Shown piece after piece: positions 28,850-39,175 of a DNA stretch of 64,000 nt. Both the position numbers and the translations under genes were made by a program. Within the stretch, counting starts at the first letter, position 1; the number at the start of each line of letters is the position of its first letter. This DNA is from CAYFVU01 sp964594775 (GTDB taxonomy: Bacteria > Spirochaetota > Spirochaetia > DSM-16054 > Sediminispirochaetaceae). The DNA lies in the NCBI GenBank assembly GCA_964594775.1, contig CAZQNO010000007.1, forward strand, positions 8,807-72,806, written 5' to 3'. Below the pieces are notes generated by a model. It had not been told where the DNA came from. It did no database searches and saw nothing but the letters and a program-made list of their open reading frames with translations.

Positions 28850-29470
28850 TTACTGCTCCGGTTTCTTAATCATCTTTCTGCTCAGCTGAGCCGCTCTGTC
28901 CGGCGGCATGAGGGAGAGCCAGTAAGCAACTACCGAGTCTTCTCCCGCCTCCTGGGCCATGCGCTCAACCGTACGAAGGATGTCTATGACATCCTGATCG
29001 TCCATCTCCAACAGGCGCTCAACTGCATTCTGCGGGGGCATACCCGTGAAATACTGTGCGGACTGCCGGAGGTTCGCTCTTTTATTGTCGTACTGTTTTA
29101 CTCTTTCGTTAAAGGATTTTTCCTGTTCCTCCAGCGTCTTCTCCCTTTCATCCAAAGTCTCTAATTTCTGAGTTACTTCGTTCTCTTTCTTTGCGATCTC
29201 CTCTTCCCGGTTATCCAGCTCCTCCGCCAAGAGGTCCAGGGCGGTTCGTTGTTTTTTCAGCCGCTCCTGTTCGAGCATGAGGGGCTGCTCGGTCTCCTCT
29301 ATCTCTTCAGGAGCGGAAAGCCCTAGCAGATTGAAGGCCGGCGATAAACGTTCCTTGATGTTTATAATTCCGAGATAATCGAACCAGACCAATCCTCCCG
29401 CCGTCAAGAGCAGAATAAGAAGCAAGAGGAGAATGATCTTTATTAGATTGCCTCCATGACCGAATGCCAC
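28850..29470 (-). CDS. flbB: FlbB, spirochaete motor collar protein (MotE-like)
   Basis: A 206-aa protein with one N-terminal membrane helix (LIKIILLLLLILLLTAGGLVWF), a long periplasmic coiled coil (about 65-130, LEQERLKKQRTALDLLAEEL...) and a small helical MotE/MgtE-N-like end (NAVERLLEMDDQDVIDILRTV ... MPPDRAAQLSRKM). Gene place (fliJ-flbB-fliK) and architecture match Borrelia FlbB, a base component of the periplasmic collar around the motor that is specific to spirochaetes. GTG at 29470 has AAGGAGG 5 nt upstream, made by the end of fliJ. Confidence 0.85.
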   Translation of the reverse strand: MAFGHGGNLIKIILLLLLILLLTAGGLVWFDYLGIINIKERLSPAFNLLGLSAPEEIEETEQPLMLEQERLKKQRTALDLLAEELDNREEEIAKKENEVTQKLETLDEREKTLEEQEKSFNERVKQYDNKRANLRQSAQYFTGMPPQNAVERLLEMDDQDVIDILRTVERMAQEAGEDSVVAYWLSLMPPDRAAQLSRKMIKKPEQ

Positions 29471-29472
29471 GC

Positions 29473-29904
29473 TTACCTCCTTATCCTGCCGGCAGCCATT
29501 TCATCGAGTTCCTTCTGCTCGGCCCGACGCTGCTCACGGTAGTACTGGTGCTCCTTCCGCTCCCTGAGCCGTTCGATGACCTTTCGCTTCCGCGAAGCCT
29601 CCAAGTACTTCTTCTTTAGGGCATCCCGTTCCTTTTCACAGGCTGCCAATTCTTCGCTCAGATGATCCTTCTTCTCTTCCAGACGCTGCATATAGGTATC
29701 GGCTACACGAAAGTCGTAGAAGCCCGACACACCGGTAAATCTTCTCCCCGCAAATACCTTGTCTCTCTGTCGGCTGCACTCCTTGATCCGATGAGATATG
29801 GAGGTACAGCGGCTGGTCGCCTCACCCAGCTTCAATTCCCAGCGTCTCTCTTCGTAGCGACGCAGCTGTAAGATCTTTTCCAAGTTGAAGCTGAAACGTT
29901 TCAT
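29473..29904 (-). CDS. fliJ: FliJ export chaperone-escort (FlbA)
   Basis: A 143-aa coiled-coil protein (FSFNLEKILQLRRYEERRWELKLGEA ... YREQRRAEQKELDEMAAGR, cited in part) of FliJ type, which links FliI/FliH to FlhA during export. It starts 1 bp after the fliI stop and is followed by flbB with 2 bp between. In Borrelia naming it is FlbA. Confidence 0.9.
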   Translation of the reverse strand: MKRFSFNLEKILQLRRYEERRWELKLGEATSRCTSISHRIKECSRQRDKVFAGRRFTGVSGFYDFRVADTYMQRLEEKKDHLSEELAACEKERDALKKKYLEASRKRKVIERLRERKEHQYYREQRRAEQKELDEMAAGRIRR

Positions 29905-29905
29905 C

Positions 29906-31255
29906 CTATTCCTCCGGCAGATCTATTCCTATACCGCTTAGTCGGGAGAGTCGATTTACTGTATCGGGAAGCTCGGCCCTTTCCTCCACTTCCTGTGAGA
30001 GGTAATCCCATATTCCGTCGATCTTTTTCACTGCCTCGTCGACATCTTCGTTCGATCCCTCCTCATAGGCTCCTACGTTTATCAGATCCTCAGATTCGGT
30101 ATACGCGGCAAGGAGCCTCCTGAGCTTACCGGCGGCCTGCTGTTCGTCTCTGTCGGTAACCTTCGTTGCAAGACGCGAGAGACTGGCAAGAATGTCGATG
30201 GCCGGATAGTGGGAGGCCTGAGCCAAACGACGGGCCAGCACGATGTGCCCGTCTAGTATTCCCCGTACCGAATCGGAGATCGGCTCGTCCAAGTCGTCAC
30301 CCTCTACGAGGATCGTATAGAAACCGGTTATCGTTCCCTTATCGGAATTCGAACAGCGCTCAAGCAGCTTCGGCAGCAGAGAAAAAACCGAGGGGGGAAA
30401 CCCGCGTGTCGCCGGCGGTTCACCGAGGGTGAGCCCCATCTCACGCTTGGCTCTTGCAAATCGGGTAATCGAATCGAAGAGCAGCATCACATTCTTGCCG
30501 CAGTCGCGAAAGTATTCCGCAAGTGCCGTAGCGACGAAGGCGCCGCGGACCCGTGCCAGCGGACTGGTATCGCTGGTGGAAACCACCAGTACAGAACGCT
30601 TCAAACCCTCCTCGCCAAGATCGTTCTCTATAAACTCCCGCACCTCTCTGCCCCGCTCTCCGATGAGAGCGATTACGTTGACGTCCGCCTCGGTGTTGCG
30701 GGCGATCATCCCTAAGAGAGTGGATTTTCCCACCCCGCTTCCGGAGAAGATCCCGATACGCTGTCCCTTGCCGACCGGCAGCAGTCCGTCTATGGCCCGC
30801 ACCCCGGTAATCATCCGCTCGCTAATCGATTTACGAAAGAGCACCTGCGGCGGCGTGCCGACGGTAGATGCAGTCCGGAGTGAGCCCACCGATCCCCTTC
30901 CGTCTATCGGCCGGCCCATCGAATTTATTACCCGTCCCAATAATCTCTCCGAAACGGCTACCGAAAGGGGATGGCCCAGTGCGACTACCGTGCAGCCCGA
31001 CTCGATTCCCTCCATCTCGTCGAAGGCCATCAGCTGGACATTATGGCCGTCGAAACCGATGACCTCGGCCCAGACAACCCGGCCCTCATCACCGATAAAG
31101 ATCTGACAGAGCTCTCCCACTTCGGCCTGTGGTCCGTGGCTCTCTATCAAGAGGCCCTTTACGCGACGAACCGTTCCCGTGTATTTGATCGGATCGATGG
31201 TTTCGACGATCTCCTCATATTTTTCAAACATGCTCGTCACTTCTATGCTGCTCAT
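29906..31255 (-). CDS. fliI: FliI flagellar export ATPase
   Basis: A 449-aa F1-beta-like ATPase with P-loop GIFSGSGVGKSTL, catalytic Glu in ALIGERGREVREF, and Walker B VMLLFDSITRFARAKREMGL. It powers or primes export with FliH and FliJ. ATG at 31255 shares its A with the fliH stop (TAATG), a tight translational coupling. Confidence 0.95.
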   Translation of the reverse strand: MSSIEVTSMFEKYEEIVETIDPIKYTGTVRRVKGLLIESHGPQAEVGELCQIFIGDEGRVVWAEVIGFDGHNVQLMAFDEMEGIESGCTVVALGHPLSVAVSERLLGRVINSMGRPIDGRGSVGSLRTASTVGTPPQVLFRKSISERMITGVRAIDGLLPVGKGQRIGIFSGSGVGKSTLLGMIARNTEADVNVIALIGERGREVREFIENDLGEEGLKRSVLVVSTSDTSPLARVRGAFVATALAEYFRDCGKNVMLLFDSITRFARAKREMGLTLGEPPATRGFPPSVFSLLPKLLERCSNSDKGTITGFYTILVEGDDLDEPISDSVRGILDGHIVLARRLAQASHYPAIDILASLSRLATKVTDRDEQQAAGKLRRLLAAYTESEDLINVGAYEEGSNEDVDEAVKKIDGIWDYLSQEVEERAELPDTVNRLSRLSGIGIDLPEE

Positions 31256-32163
31256 TACTTTTCACCTCTCGATTGGATGGGAGACAATTCGAGGATCTTC
31301 TCCTCTATCTCGTGGAGCTGGGAGGAAATCCTTGCATCTATCTCACCGAAGTCGGTCTCTATGATACACCCCCCCTTGTCTACGGTGGAATCTTCCACCA
31401 CCGTAACCGACTGCACATTGTCGACCATGCGCATAAAATCCTTCACATGTTCCGAGGTGAGCTCCACGTCGTCTAAGTTCACCTTTACCAGCACTTCGCC
31501 GCGGCTCTTGAGCTTCCTCAAGGCCTGAATGACGTTGTTGATCACCACGTTCTTCTGGTTTTCGGAGATAACCTTCACCACTTTCTTCACGATTATCAAC
31601 ACCAGTTGTATCAGCTGGGTCTCAGTCTCTTCGATAATCTCGTTGCGCTTTTCCAGGGTCATGTCTATTATGTGATGGAGGTGCTCGATAAGCCGGTCGA
31701 CTTCCTTTTTCCCTTCGACATAGCCCGCCTCGCGGCCGGCATCGAATCCTTCCTTGTAGGCTTCGTCCTTTATTCCGTCGACTTGTTTCTGTGCATCTTC
31801 CTGGTGCATCCGCGCCTCGCGCTGCGCCTCTTCGATGATCCTGCTTGCCTCGTTTTCCGCTTCCTGCCGGGTGCTCTGGGCTTCCTCGGTCTTGCGCTGA
31901 ACCTCATTGAATGCCTTCTGCTCTGCATCCTTTACGATTCGGTCCGCCTCCGCCTGCGCAGCCTCGATCATCTGCTGCTTTTCCTGCTCCCAGTTCTTCT
32001 TGAAGGCCTCTGCCTCTCGGCGCAGGTCGTCGGCGGTGGGACCCGAGTACTCCTCTATCGATTCTACCTCGACTTCCTCCGCCTCTTCCTCGAAAGGCGA
32101 TTCGAGAACCACCTTTTCCACGGAAGTACTGACCTCACGGGATCGAAACAGGTTTTTGGCCAT
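31255..32163 (-). CDS. fliH: FliH flagellar export regulator
   Basis: A 302-aa protein with an acidic N-terminus, a long central coiled coil rich in Ala, Glu and Gln (about 45-150), and a C-terminal domain with the FliH/YscL pattern (LVLIIVKKVVKVISENQKNVV..., GGCIIETDFGEIDARISSQL). It binds FliI and holds it below the gate. ATG at 32163 follows GGAGTGGATAG. The gene overlaps fliI by 1 bp. Confidence 0.92.
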   Translation of the reverse strand: MAKNLFRSREVSTSVEKVVLESPFEEEAEEVEVESIEEYSGPTADDLRREAEAFKKNWEQEKQQMIEAAQAEADRIVKDAEQKAFNEVQRKTEEAQSTRQEAENEASRIIEEAQREARMHQEDAQKQVDGIKDEAYKEGFDAGREAGYVEGKKEVDRLIEHLHHIIDMTLEKRNEIIEETETQLIQLVLIIVKKVVKVISENQKNVVINNVIQALRKLKSRGEVLVKVNLDDVELTSEHVKDFMRMVDNVQSVTVVEDSTVDKGGCIIETDFGEIDARISSQLHEIEEKILELSPIQSRGEK

Positions 32164-32184
32164 CTATCCACTCCTTCAGTGCGC

Positions 32185-33240
<1,056 letters not shown>

Positions 33241-33243
33241 ACC

Positions 33244-34956
33244 TTACTCCTCCGCCAGCCATGTGCGGATCAACTGGGCCACATCTTCGGGATGTTCCCT
33301 GGCCATGTTGATGGCGTTCTCCTGCATCTCCATCCTGGCCCGTTCCTCCACGGACATACCGACGTCCATCTCTTCCTCCTCCTCGGCGCTTCTAAGGGCG
33401 GCCTCTCTGGCCATCTGGTGCTGCCGGGCCAATTCCTCTTCACGCAGCCTCCGCCTTCTCTCGAGCTCACGGGAGATCAGTCTGAATACGATAAACGCCA
33501 CTATAAGAACGGCGAGACCGAGCATTGAATAGAGGAGGATCTGCTGAGTCCGCTTCTGTTTTCTAAATTTCTCATTCTCTTCCTCGAACTGGGCGGAACG
33601 ATCGAACTGAAGATGCTGCACCGTCACCGAGTCTCCCCGCTCACGATTGAAACCGACGGCGTGTTCGACCAGAGTTTGGGCCTTCTGGAGATCTTCCTGG
33701 GCAACCGGGGTATACTCCCGTTCTATCTTTCCCTCTTCGGTTATTTTCACTGTTCCGTTCTTTTGGTACATTTTCTCCCACACACCGTCGATGGCCACAC
33801 CAATCGATATTCTGTCGATCTCCCAGGGGCTTTTTTCCTTGTAGATGTTCCGCTTGTTGATTTCCTCGTTTACAATTTCCGAACGGTTGGAGTATTCTCC
33901 CACTAAATTATCGAGGTCCTTGTACGCCGGCGGCGTTTGTCCCTCCTGGCCCGGAGGCCCTTCGGGATTGAATCCGGTGCCCTTAAACTCCTCGTTGATC
34001 GTCTCCTTCGATCGGGGAATGGAGAGCACGTATTCCCGCTCGTTGTAGGGAGTGTTCGGGTTGTCCTCCACCGTGGTGACGGGGTAGTGCTCCTCCGTCT
34101 CCACCGTCTCCTTTCGGAAGTCGAGGGCAATATCTACCTTGAGAACGCTTATTCTTCCCGCGCCGAATATCTGTGAAAGCTCCTTGAATATCTGGCTCTT
34201 GTACTTTGTCTCCAATGCGGCCTTCTGCTCCAGCTGACGCTTTGAGAGCTCGAGCCGGTCGAACTCGGCGAGATTGACGAAGTCGTTGAGGACAACCCCC
34301 TCCTGGTCGGAGATAACGAGATTTTCCTGCTGCAAGCCCTCGACGGCTAGCATGAGGAGTTTTTCGATACCTTCGATCTTCTTTCGGTTTTCCACGATGT
34401 CCGAACCCGGTGACGGAGTGATGATGACGGAGGCGGTAACAGGGTTCTGATCCTCCTGAAAGAGTTCCTCCTCGGGGAGTACCAGCGTCACCTGCGCCGA
34501 GTCTATCTCCTCCACTGCTTCAATGTGCTGTTCGAGGTTCTTGGTGATCGCCTGCCGTAATTTTACGTTCCGCTCGAAATCGGTTACGGTCCAGCGGTCC
34601 ATCTTGAACACGTCCCAGGGCGAGGTTTCCTGTGGAATGAGATCTTCCCTCATCAGGATGCTCACCATCCGCTGGGCCGTCTTCCGGTCCTCCACATAGA
34701 CCTGTCCCGCCTCGGTGATGCTGTGAGAAACGCCCTCTTCGTCGAGCCGAGCGGAAATCCGCTGCAGCTGCTCCTGGTCGGTGATGGGAGAAGTGATCAG
34801 GGGCACCATGCTCGGTGAGCTGCTGAAGCTCACCAGCAGAACCACCCCGCCGATCGACGCCGCCGTCACCGCGAAGAGAATGATTTTCTGGATCAGGGAA
34901 AGCTTTCCCCAGATCGTATTTACCTGTGTGATGATTTTTTTCAAAAAATCGTTCAT
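33244..34956 (-). CDS. fliF: FliF MS-ring protein
   Basis: About 570 aa. There are two membrane helices (IQKIILFAVTAASIGGVVLLVSF near the N-terminus and ILLYSMLGLAVLIVAFIVF near 480-500) flanking the ring-building domains (PLITSPITDQEQLQRISARLDEEGV), and a C-terminal FliG-binding tail (AINMAREHPEDVAQLIRTWLAEE, cited in part). It is the base on which the export gate and C ring build. ATG at 34956 with GGAGG just upstream was chosen over the TTG at 34968. Confidence 0.95.
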   Translation of the reverse strand: MNDFLKKIITQVNTIWGKLSLIQKIILFAVTAASIGGVVLLVSFSSSPSMVPLITSPITDQEQLQRISARLDEEGVSHSITEAGQVYVEDRKTAQRMVSILMREDLIPQETSPWDVFKMDRWTVTDFERNVKLRQAITKNLEQHIEAVEEIDSAQVTLVLPEEELFQEDQNPVTASVIITPSPGSDIVENRKKIEGIEKLLMLAVEGLQQENLVISDQEGVVLNDFVNLAEFDRLELSKRQLEQKAALETKYKSQIFKELSQIFGAGRISVLKVDIALDFRKETVETEEHYPVTTVEDNPNTPYNEREYVLSIPRSKETINEEFKGTGFNPEGPPGQEGQTPPAYKDLDNLVGEYSNRSEIVNEEINKRNIYKEKSPWEIDRISIGVAIDGVWEKMYQKNGTVKITEEGKIEREYTPVAQEDLQKAQTLVEHAVGFNRERGDSVTVQHLQFDRSAQFEEENEKFRKQKRTQQILLYSMLGLAVLIVAFIVFRLISRELERRRRLREEELARQHQMAREAALRSAEEEEEMDVGMSVEERARMEMQENAINMAREHPEDVAQLIRTWLAEE

Positions 34957-35015
34957 TTCCCCTCCCAAAGAAGAACGATGCTATGATCAATGCCGGTCGA
35001 TATGCCGTTTTCCTA

Positions 35016-35345
35016 CTAGCGCAGGTTCGTTATCTCCCGGTAGGCCTTTAACGCCTCATCCACCACCGCCTTGGTCATGGATACGGCGAGATTGGCCTTG
35101 CTCATGGCAATAGTCACATCGTGCGGGTCAACGCTGTCCGGATCGGTGATGAACTGCTGAGCGAGGGTCTCACTCTGCTGTGTCAGATCGTTCGTATTGT
35201 TTAAAGCGTCGACTACCAAATTCCCGAAGTTCTTCGCCCCGGCGTTCTCTTCACTCCGGTGCACCCTGCTCTCGAGATGTCTCGAATTGGTGCGCACCAG
35301 ATCGACCATATGGCCCTGCGCCGCCGTGGAATCAAAAAAACTCAT
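35016..35345 (-). CDS. fliE: FliE MS-ring/rod junction protein
   Basis: A 109-aa protein with the FliE C-terminal pattern SVDPHDVTIAMSKANLAVSMTKAVVDEALKAYREI. It joins the MS ring to the proximal rod and is the first exported part. It lies 6 bp after flgC and 59 bp before fliF. Confidence 0.94.
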   Translation of the reverse strand: MSFFDSTAAQGHMVDLVRTNSRHLESRVHRSEENAGAKNFGNLVVDALNNTNDLTQQSETLAQQFITDPDSVDPHDVTIAMSKANLAVSMTKAVVDEALKAYREITNLR

Positions 35346-35351
35346 CTATCT

Positions 35352-35810
35352 CTACCTCCCAATGTTGAGAGCACTCTGAAACATGCTCTTAGAGCCGTTC
35401 ACCACCGCCACATTCGCCTCGTAGGACCGGCTTGCCGAAATCATGTCCACCATTTCGTCGACCACGTTGACATTCGGCATCTCCACGTAGCCTTTCCGCG
35501 GACCGGTTTTTATCGCGTCGGGATGGGTCGGATCGTAGACAAGACGCGGTTTGCTGTCTTTGTCCCTTTCGATTTCGGCAATCCTCACCCCCTGCCCGAC
35601 ACCGTTGTCCAGTGTTTTCGGGAGAAAGGGGCTGCGCCAGTACGGCTGCTGTACCCGCGGCCGAAAAACCACCCGGCTTCTCCGGAAAGGACCTCCCTCC
35701 GGCGTTCTTGTAGTATCGGCATTGGCGATATTGTTGGAAATAACGTCGAGCCTTGTCCTCTGAGCACTGAGCCCGGATGCCGCTACGTTTATGCTGCTAA
35801 ATAATCCCAT
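35352..35810 (-). CDS. flgC: FlgC proximal rod protein
   Basis: A 152-aa rod protein with N-terminal motif INVAASGLSAQRTRLDVISNNIANADT and C-terminal helix NVNVVDEMVDMISASRSYEANVAV, the usual pair for the FlgB/FlgC family. Length fits FlgC. It lies 10 bp after flgB. Confidence 0.95.
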   Translation of the reverse strand: MGLFSSINVAASGLSAQRTRLDVISNNIANADTTRTPEGGPFRRSRVVFRPRVQQPYWRSPFLPKTLDNGVGQGVRIAEIERDKDSKPRLVYDPTHPDAIKTGPRKGYVEMPNVNVVDEMVDMISASRSYEANVAVVNGSKSMFQSALNIGR

Positions 35811-35820
35811 CTACCGCCTC

Positions 35821-36240
35821 CTATCTCAGCACCGTAGAGATGCGGGAGAACTGGTCCGATATCGATCGGGTGAGGAGATTGTAACGAAGCTGATTCTGCA
35901 GAAGCAGCATGCTCTCCTCCTCGATATCCACGTTATTCCCGTTGTTATCCGATGTGGAGAGGTAGTCCAGTATCCTTCTCGGCTCCACATCCCGATAGTT
36001 CTTCGTCCGATCGTTGGGTATGTGCCGTAGGTCGCTTACCGCAAGCCGTACCCGCGGCCGATGCCCCTCGGAATCGAGGGCCCGCTTCAGCTCGGCCTCA
36101 AAATTCACCACACTCCTCTTGAAATTCGGCGTATCGGCGTTGGCGATATTGTCCGCCAGGACCTGCTGCCGGTACAGGGAAACGTCCATTGTCCGGTGCA
36201 TAATATCCAAGGTTTTCCCGAAACCGTTCTGTAAGAACAC
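35821..36240 (-). CDS. flgB: FlgB proximal rod protein
   Basis: A 139-aa rod protein, MHRTMDVSLYRQQVLADNIANADTPNFKRS in the N-terminal region. It is the first gene of the flagellar order and lies 70 bp after hslU. GTG at 36240 has GAGGAG 6 nt upstream. I saw no convincing sigma-70 or sigma-28 promoter in the 70-bp gap, so flgB may be read from further upstream, though a weak promoter cannot be excluded by eye. Confidence 0.95.
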   Translation of the reverse strand: MFLQNGFGKTLDIMHRTMDVSLYRQQVLADNIANADTPNFKRSVVNFEAELKRALDSEGHRPRVRLAVSDLRHIPNDRTKNYRDVEPRRILDYLSTSDNNGNNVDIEEESMLLLQNQLRYNLLTRSISDQFSRISTVLR

Positions 36241-36310
36241 GTCAATCTCCTCTTTCGCTAAGGATTCTCTTCTTTAGTTTCGACACAATAAGCCCCATCG
36301 CTTAGCCTTT

Positions 36311-37708
36311 CTAAAGTATGTAGCGCGAAAGATCTTGGTCTTCCACCACGCCGGCGAGCTTCTCGTTCACATACTCCGCCGTTATCGGTATCTTCTGCCC
36401 CTTAAGCTCGTTTGCAGAAAAGGAGAGATCCTCTAAGAGCAGTTCCATCACCGTGTGAAGACGGCGGGCGCCGATATTTTCCGTACTGGTATTGACTTCC
36501 GCCGCTATGCGGCTTATTCGTCGCAAACCCTCCTCGGGAAACGCTACTTCCACCCCTTCGGTACCGAGCAGTTCGTTGTACTGCTTGGTAAGAGCGTTTT
36601 CCGGCTCGGTCAAAATTCGATAGAAGTCCTCCTCGCCGAGATCCTGCAGTTCTACCCGCAGGGGGAAGCGTCCCTGGAGCTCGGGGATGAGGTCGCTCGG
36701 CTTGCTGGTATGAAAGGCTCCGGCGGCGATAAAGAGGATGTGGCTCGTATCGATCATACCGTATTTCGTGTTGACCTTGCTGCCCTCGACGATGGGAAGG
36801 ATGTCTCTCTGCACCCCTTCTCGAGAAACATCGACGCCCCCCCGGCTGCCTTCCTTGGCCGTTACTTTGTCTATTTCATCGATAAAGATGATCCCCATCT
36901 GCTCTACCCGCTCCCGAGCGATCTCCGCCGCCCGGTCGTCGTCCACCAGCTTATCCATCTCCTGGGCCAGAATGATCTCCCATGCCTGCCGGATGGGGAC
37001 CCGCTTCTTCTTTTTCTTCCCGCCGAAGAGGTTAGCGAGATTGCCGAAATTCACATCCATCTCTTCGAAGCTCTGGCCGGAGAATATCTCGATGGAGGGG
37101 CTGTTTCTCCTCGAGACGCTTACCTCCACTTCTTTCTCATCGAGTTTTCCCTCCCGCAGCATGCGGCGGAATTTTTCCCGAGTCGGGCTGCTCAGTTCTT
37201 CGTTTTCGGCAGAAACCACCGATAGTGATTCCGCGGGCGAATCATTTTTCGACGCCGCTTTTCGGTCGTCTCCTCCGCTAACGCCGGGAAGAAGGAGGTC
37301 CAAGACCGCCTCTTCAGTCCGCTTCTCCGCCTCCTCCCGGACCCCTTCGGAGAGCTCCTTCTTCACCATGGAAAGGGCCGTACTCATAAGGTCTCGCACC
37401 ATGGACTCCACGTCCCGCCCCACATAGCCCACCTCGGTGTATTTTGTCGCTTCCACCTTTACGAAGGGAGCGCCGCTGAGGCGTGAAAGCCGCCGGGCGA
37501 TCTCCGTCTTTCCCACTCCGGTTGGACCGATCATTATGATGTTCTTCGGAGCAATTTCCTCCTGAAGCTGTTCGGCCAGCATTCTCCTGCGGACCCTGTT
37601 TCTGAGGGCGATTGCGACGATCTTCTTCGCCTTTTCCTGCCCAACGATGTACTTATCGAGTTCTCGTACTATTTCTTTCGGTGTGAGGCTGTCCAAGTCC
37701 AGCTTCAT
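36311..37708 (-). CDS. hslU: HslU (ClpY) AAA+ ATPase of the HslUV protease
   Basis: About 465 aa. It has P-loop IGPTGVGKTE, Walker B IIFIDEIDK, sensor/box VII GRFPLRVEL, and the C-terminal DLSRYIL that docks into HslV. A basic and acidic insertion domain lies in the middle (about 150-230). It unfolds substrates for HslV. ATG at 37708 overlaps the hslV stop (ATGA) with GGAGGAG 5 nt upstream. The open frame extends to 37981, but that part lies inside hslV and has no family sequence. Confidence 0.96.
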   Translation of the reverse strand: MKLDLDSLTPKEIVRELDKYIVGQEKAKKIVAIALRNRVRRRMLAEQLQEEIAPKNIIMIGPTGVGKTEIARRLSRLSGAPFVKVEATKYTEVGYVGRDVESMVRDLMSTALSMVKKELSEGVREEAEKRTEEAVLDLLLPGVSGGDDRKAASKNDSPAESLSVVSAENEELSSPTREKFRRMLREGKLDEKEVEVSVSRRNSPSIEIFSGQSFEEMDVNFGNLANLFGGKKKKKRVPIRQAWEIILAQEMDKLVDDDRAAEIARERVEQMGIIFIDEIDKVTAKEGSRGGVDVSREGVQRDILPIVEGSKVNTKYGMIDTSHILFIAAGAFHTSKPSDLIPELQGRFPLRVELQDLGEEDFYRILTEPENALTKQYNELLGTEGVEVAFPEEGLRRISRIAAEVNTSTENIGARRLHTVMELLLEDLSFSANELKGQKIPITAEYVNEKLAGVVEDQDLSRYIL

Positions 37709-38256
37709 GAAATCTCCTCCACGGTAAAAGTGTCGTTGGTATAGATGCAGATACGGCTCGCGATCCGCATCGACTTTTCGGCGATCTCTCTTGCAGAGAA
37801 ATTCGAACCGTCGAGATAGGAGAGCGCGGCGGCGTAGGCAAAGCTCCCGCCGGAACCAATGCCGACGGCACCGCTTTCCGGCTCCACCACGTCTCCCGTT
37901 CCGGAGATGAGGAGGGTCTTTGCGGCGTCGGCAACGAGGAGCATAGCCTCCAGACGGCGGAGCATGCGGTCGGTCCGCCACTCCTTCGCCAGTTCAACCG
38001 CCGAGCGGGTGATGTCTCCGTTGTACTCCTTTACCTTCCCTTCGAAACGCTCGAAGAGGGTAAATGCGTCCGCCGTGGCACCGGCAAATCCGGTGAGAAT
38101 CTTTTCGTCGTACATGGTTCTGACCTTACGGGCGTTGCCCTTCATCACCGTCTCGCCGAGTGTCACCTGGCCGTCTCCGGCCATCGCCACGGCTCCATCT
38201 TTGCGGACCGCAATAATTGTCGTGCCGTGAAAAGCCTTGCGCATATCGTCATGCAT
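37705..38256 (-). CDS. hslV: HslV (ClpQ) protease subunit
   Basis: About 183 aa. The family N-terminus HGTTIIAVRKDGAVAMAGDGQVTLG shows the catalytic Thr that becomes N-terminal after removal of an 11-residue leader (MHDDMRKAFHG). This leader is longer than in E. coli, where only Met is removed. ATG at 38256 with AAGGAG 7 nt upstream. It overlaps xerC by 8 bp. It forms the proteolytic double ring with HslU. Confidence 0.95.
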   Translation of the reverse strand: MHDDMRKAFHGTTIIAVRKDGAVAMAGDGQVTLGETVMKGNARKVRTMYDEKILTGFAGATADAFTLFERFEGKVKEYNGDITRSAVELAKEWRTDRMLRRLEAMLLVADAAKTLLISGTGDVVEPESGAVGIGSGGSFAYAAALSYLDGSNFSAREIAEKSMRIASRICIYTNDTFTVEEIS

Positions 38257-39175
38257 TACTCTGCTCCTTAGTTTTCCCCCTCGCGTGGGGATGGGCCCGC
38301 GTATAGACCTCTTTGAGACGCTCGATTCCCACATGAGTGTATATCTGCGTTGTCGACACGCTGGAGTGTCCCAACAGTTCCTGCACCACCCTGATATCAA
38401 CTCCCCTCTCGAGAAGGTGGCTGGCGAAGCTGTGGCGAAAGGTGTGGGGGGACACCCGCTTTCCCATGCTGCTTCTCTGAAGGTACCGCGACAGGATCTC
38501 CGCTACTCCCCGCTGGGTCAAACGTCGACCTTTTGCGTTGAGAAAGAGGGCCTTCTCGGCATCGGGATCTTTCTCCGCAACGTGCCGTCTTCTCATCCCC
38601 ACATAGAGATCGAGGGCCTCCCCGGCCGGCTTTCCAAGAAATACGAAGCGCTCCTTCCTCCCCTTTCCGACGATCCGCAGGCTCTTCTTTCCCCGTGTGA
38701 GGTCCTTCAGGTTAAGGGCGGTCACTTCCGAGACCCGGCATCCTGTAGAGTAGAGCAATTCGAAGAGCGCTCGGTCGCGGGTGCCGAGATAGTCATCCGC
38801 CGGCAGATCGAGCAGTTCAGCCGTCTCCTCTTCACTCATTACCTCGGGGAGATGAGTACCTCTCTTGACTCCCTTTACCGAGCTGAAGGGATTAGCCGCC
38901 GCATATTCGAACTTCTGACAGAATGCGAAGAATCCCTTCAGCGACGAAAGTACCCGGTTTATCGACGTTTCCTTCAAGCCCGCCGCCATTAGATTCGAAA
39001 TAAAGCGCCGCACATCGGAGGGTCTGAGCCTGTTCCACCGCAGCTCCCGCTCTGATTCGAGAAAGGCGGAGAGCTTTGCCAGGTCGCGGCGATAGGCTTC
39101 GACGGTCCGCTCCGAAAGACCGCGTACCGAGGAAATATAGTCGAGGTATCTATCTATCTCGACATCCGGGCTCAT
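38249..39175 (-). CDS. xerC: Tyrosine recombinase XerC-type
   Basis: A 308-aa tyrosine recombinase with an N-terminal SAM-like core-binding domain (IDRYLDYISSVRGLSERTVEAYRRDL) and a catalytic domain. The catalytic residues are in STGCRVSEVTAL (Arg), HTFRHSFASHLL (His, Arg), GHSS (His) and TQIYTHV (Tyr). It would resolve chromosome dimers at dif. Position directly before hslVU matches Bacillus codV-clpQ-clpY. It overlaps dprA (ATGA) and hslV. Confidence 0.92.
   Translation of the reverse strand: MSPDVEIDRYLDYISSVRGLSERTVEAYRRDLAKLSAFLESERELRWNRLRPSDVRRFISNLMAAGLKETSINRVLSSLKGFFAFCQKFEYAAANPFSSVKGVKRGTHLPEVMSEEETAELLDLPADDYLGTRDRALFELLYSTGCRVSEVTALNLKDLTRGKKSLRIVGKGRKERFVFLGKPAGEALDLYVGMRRRHVAEKDPDAEKALFLNAKGRRLTQRGVAEILSRYLQRSSMGKRVSPHTFRHSFASHLLERGVDIRVVQELLGHSSVSTTQIYTHVGIERLKEVYTRAHPHARGKTKEQSNA

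Noticed and set aside
36241..36310. Sigma-28 promoter before flgB (TAAA...GCGAAAGA)
   Set aside because: Only 4 of 8 bases fit the GCCGATAA element and the spacer is 14, so I did not call it.
37709..37981. N-terminal extension of hslU to 37981
   Set aside because: The extra 91 codons lie within hslV in another frame and are Arg-rich non-family sequence. ATG 37708 has a good ribosome site.
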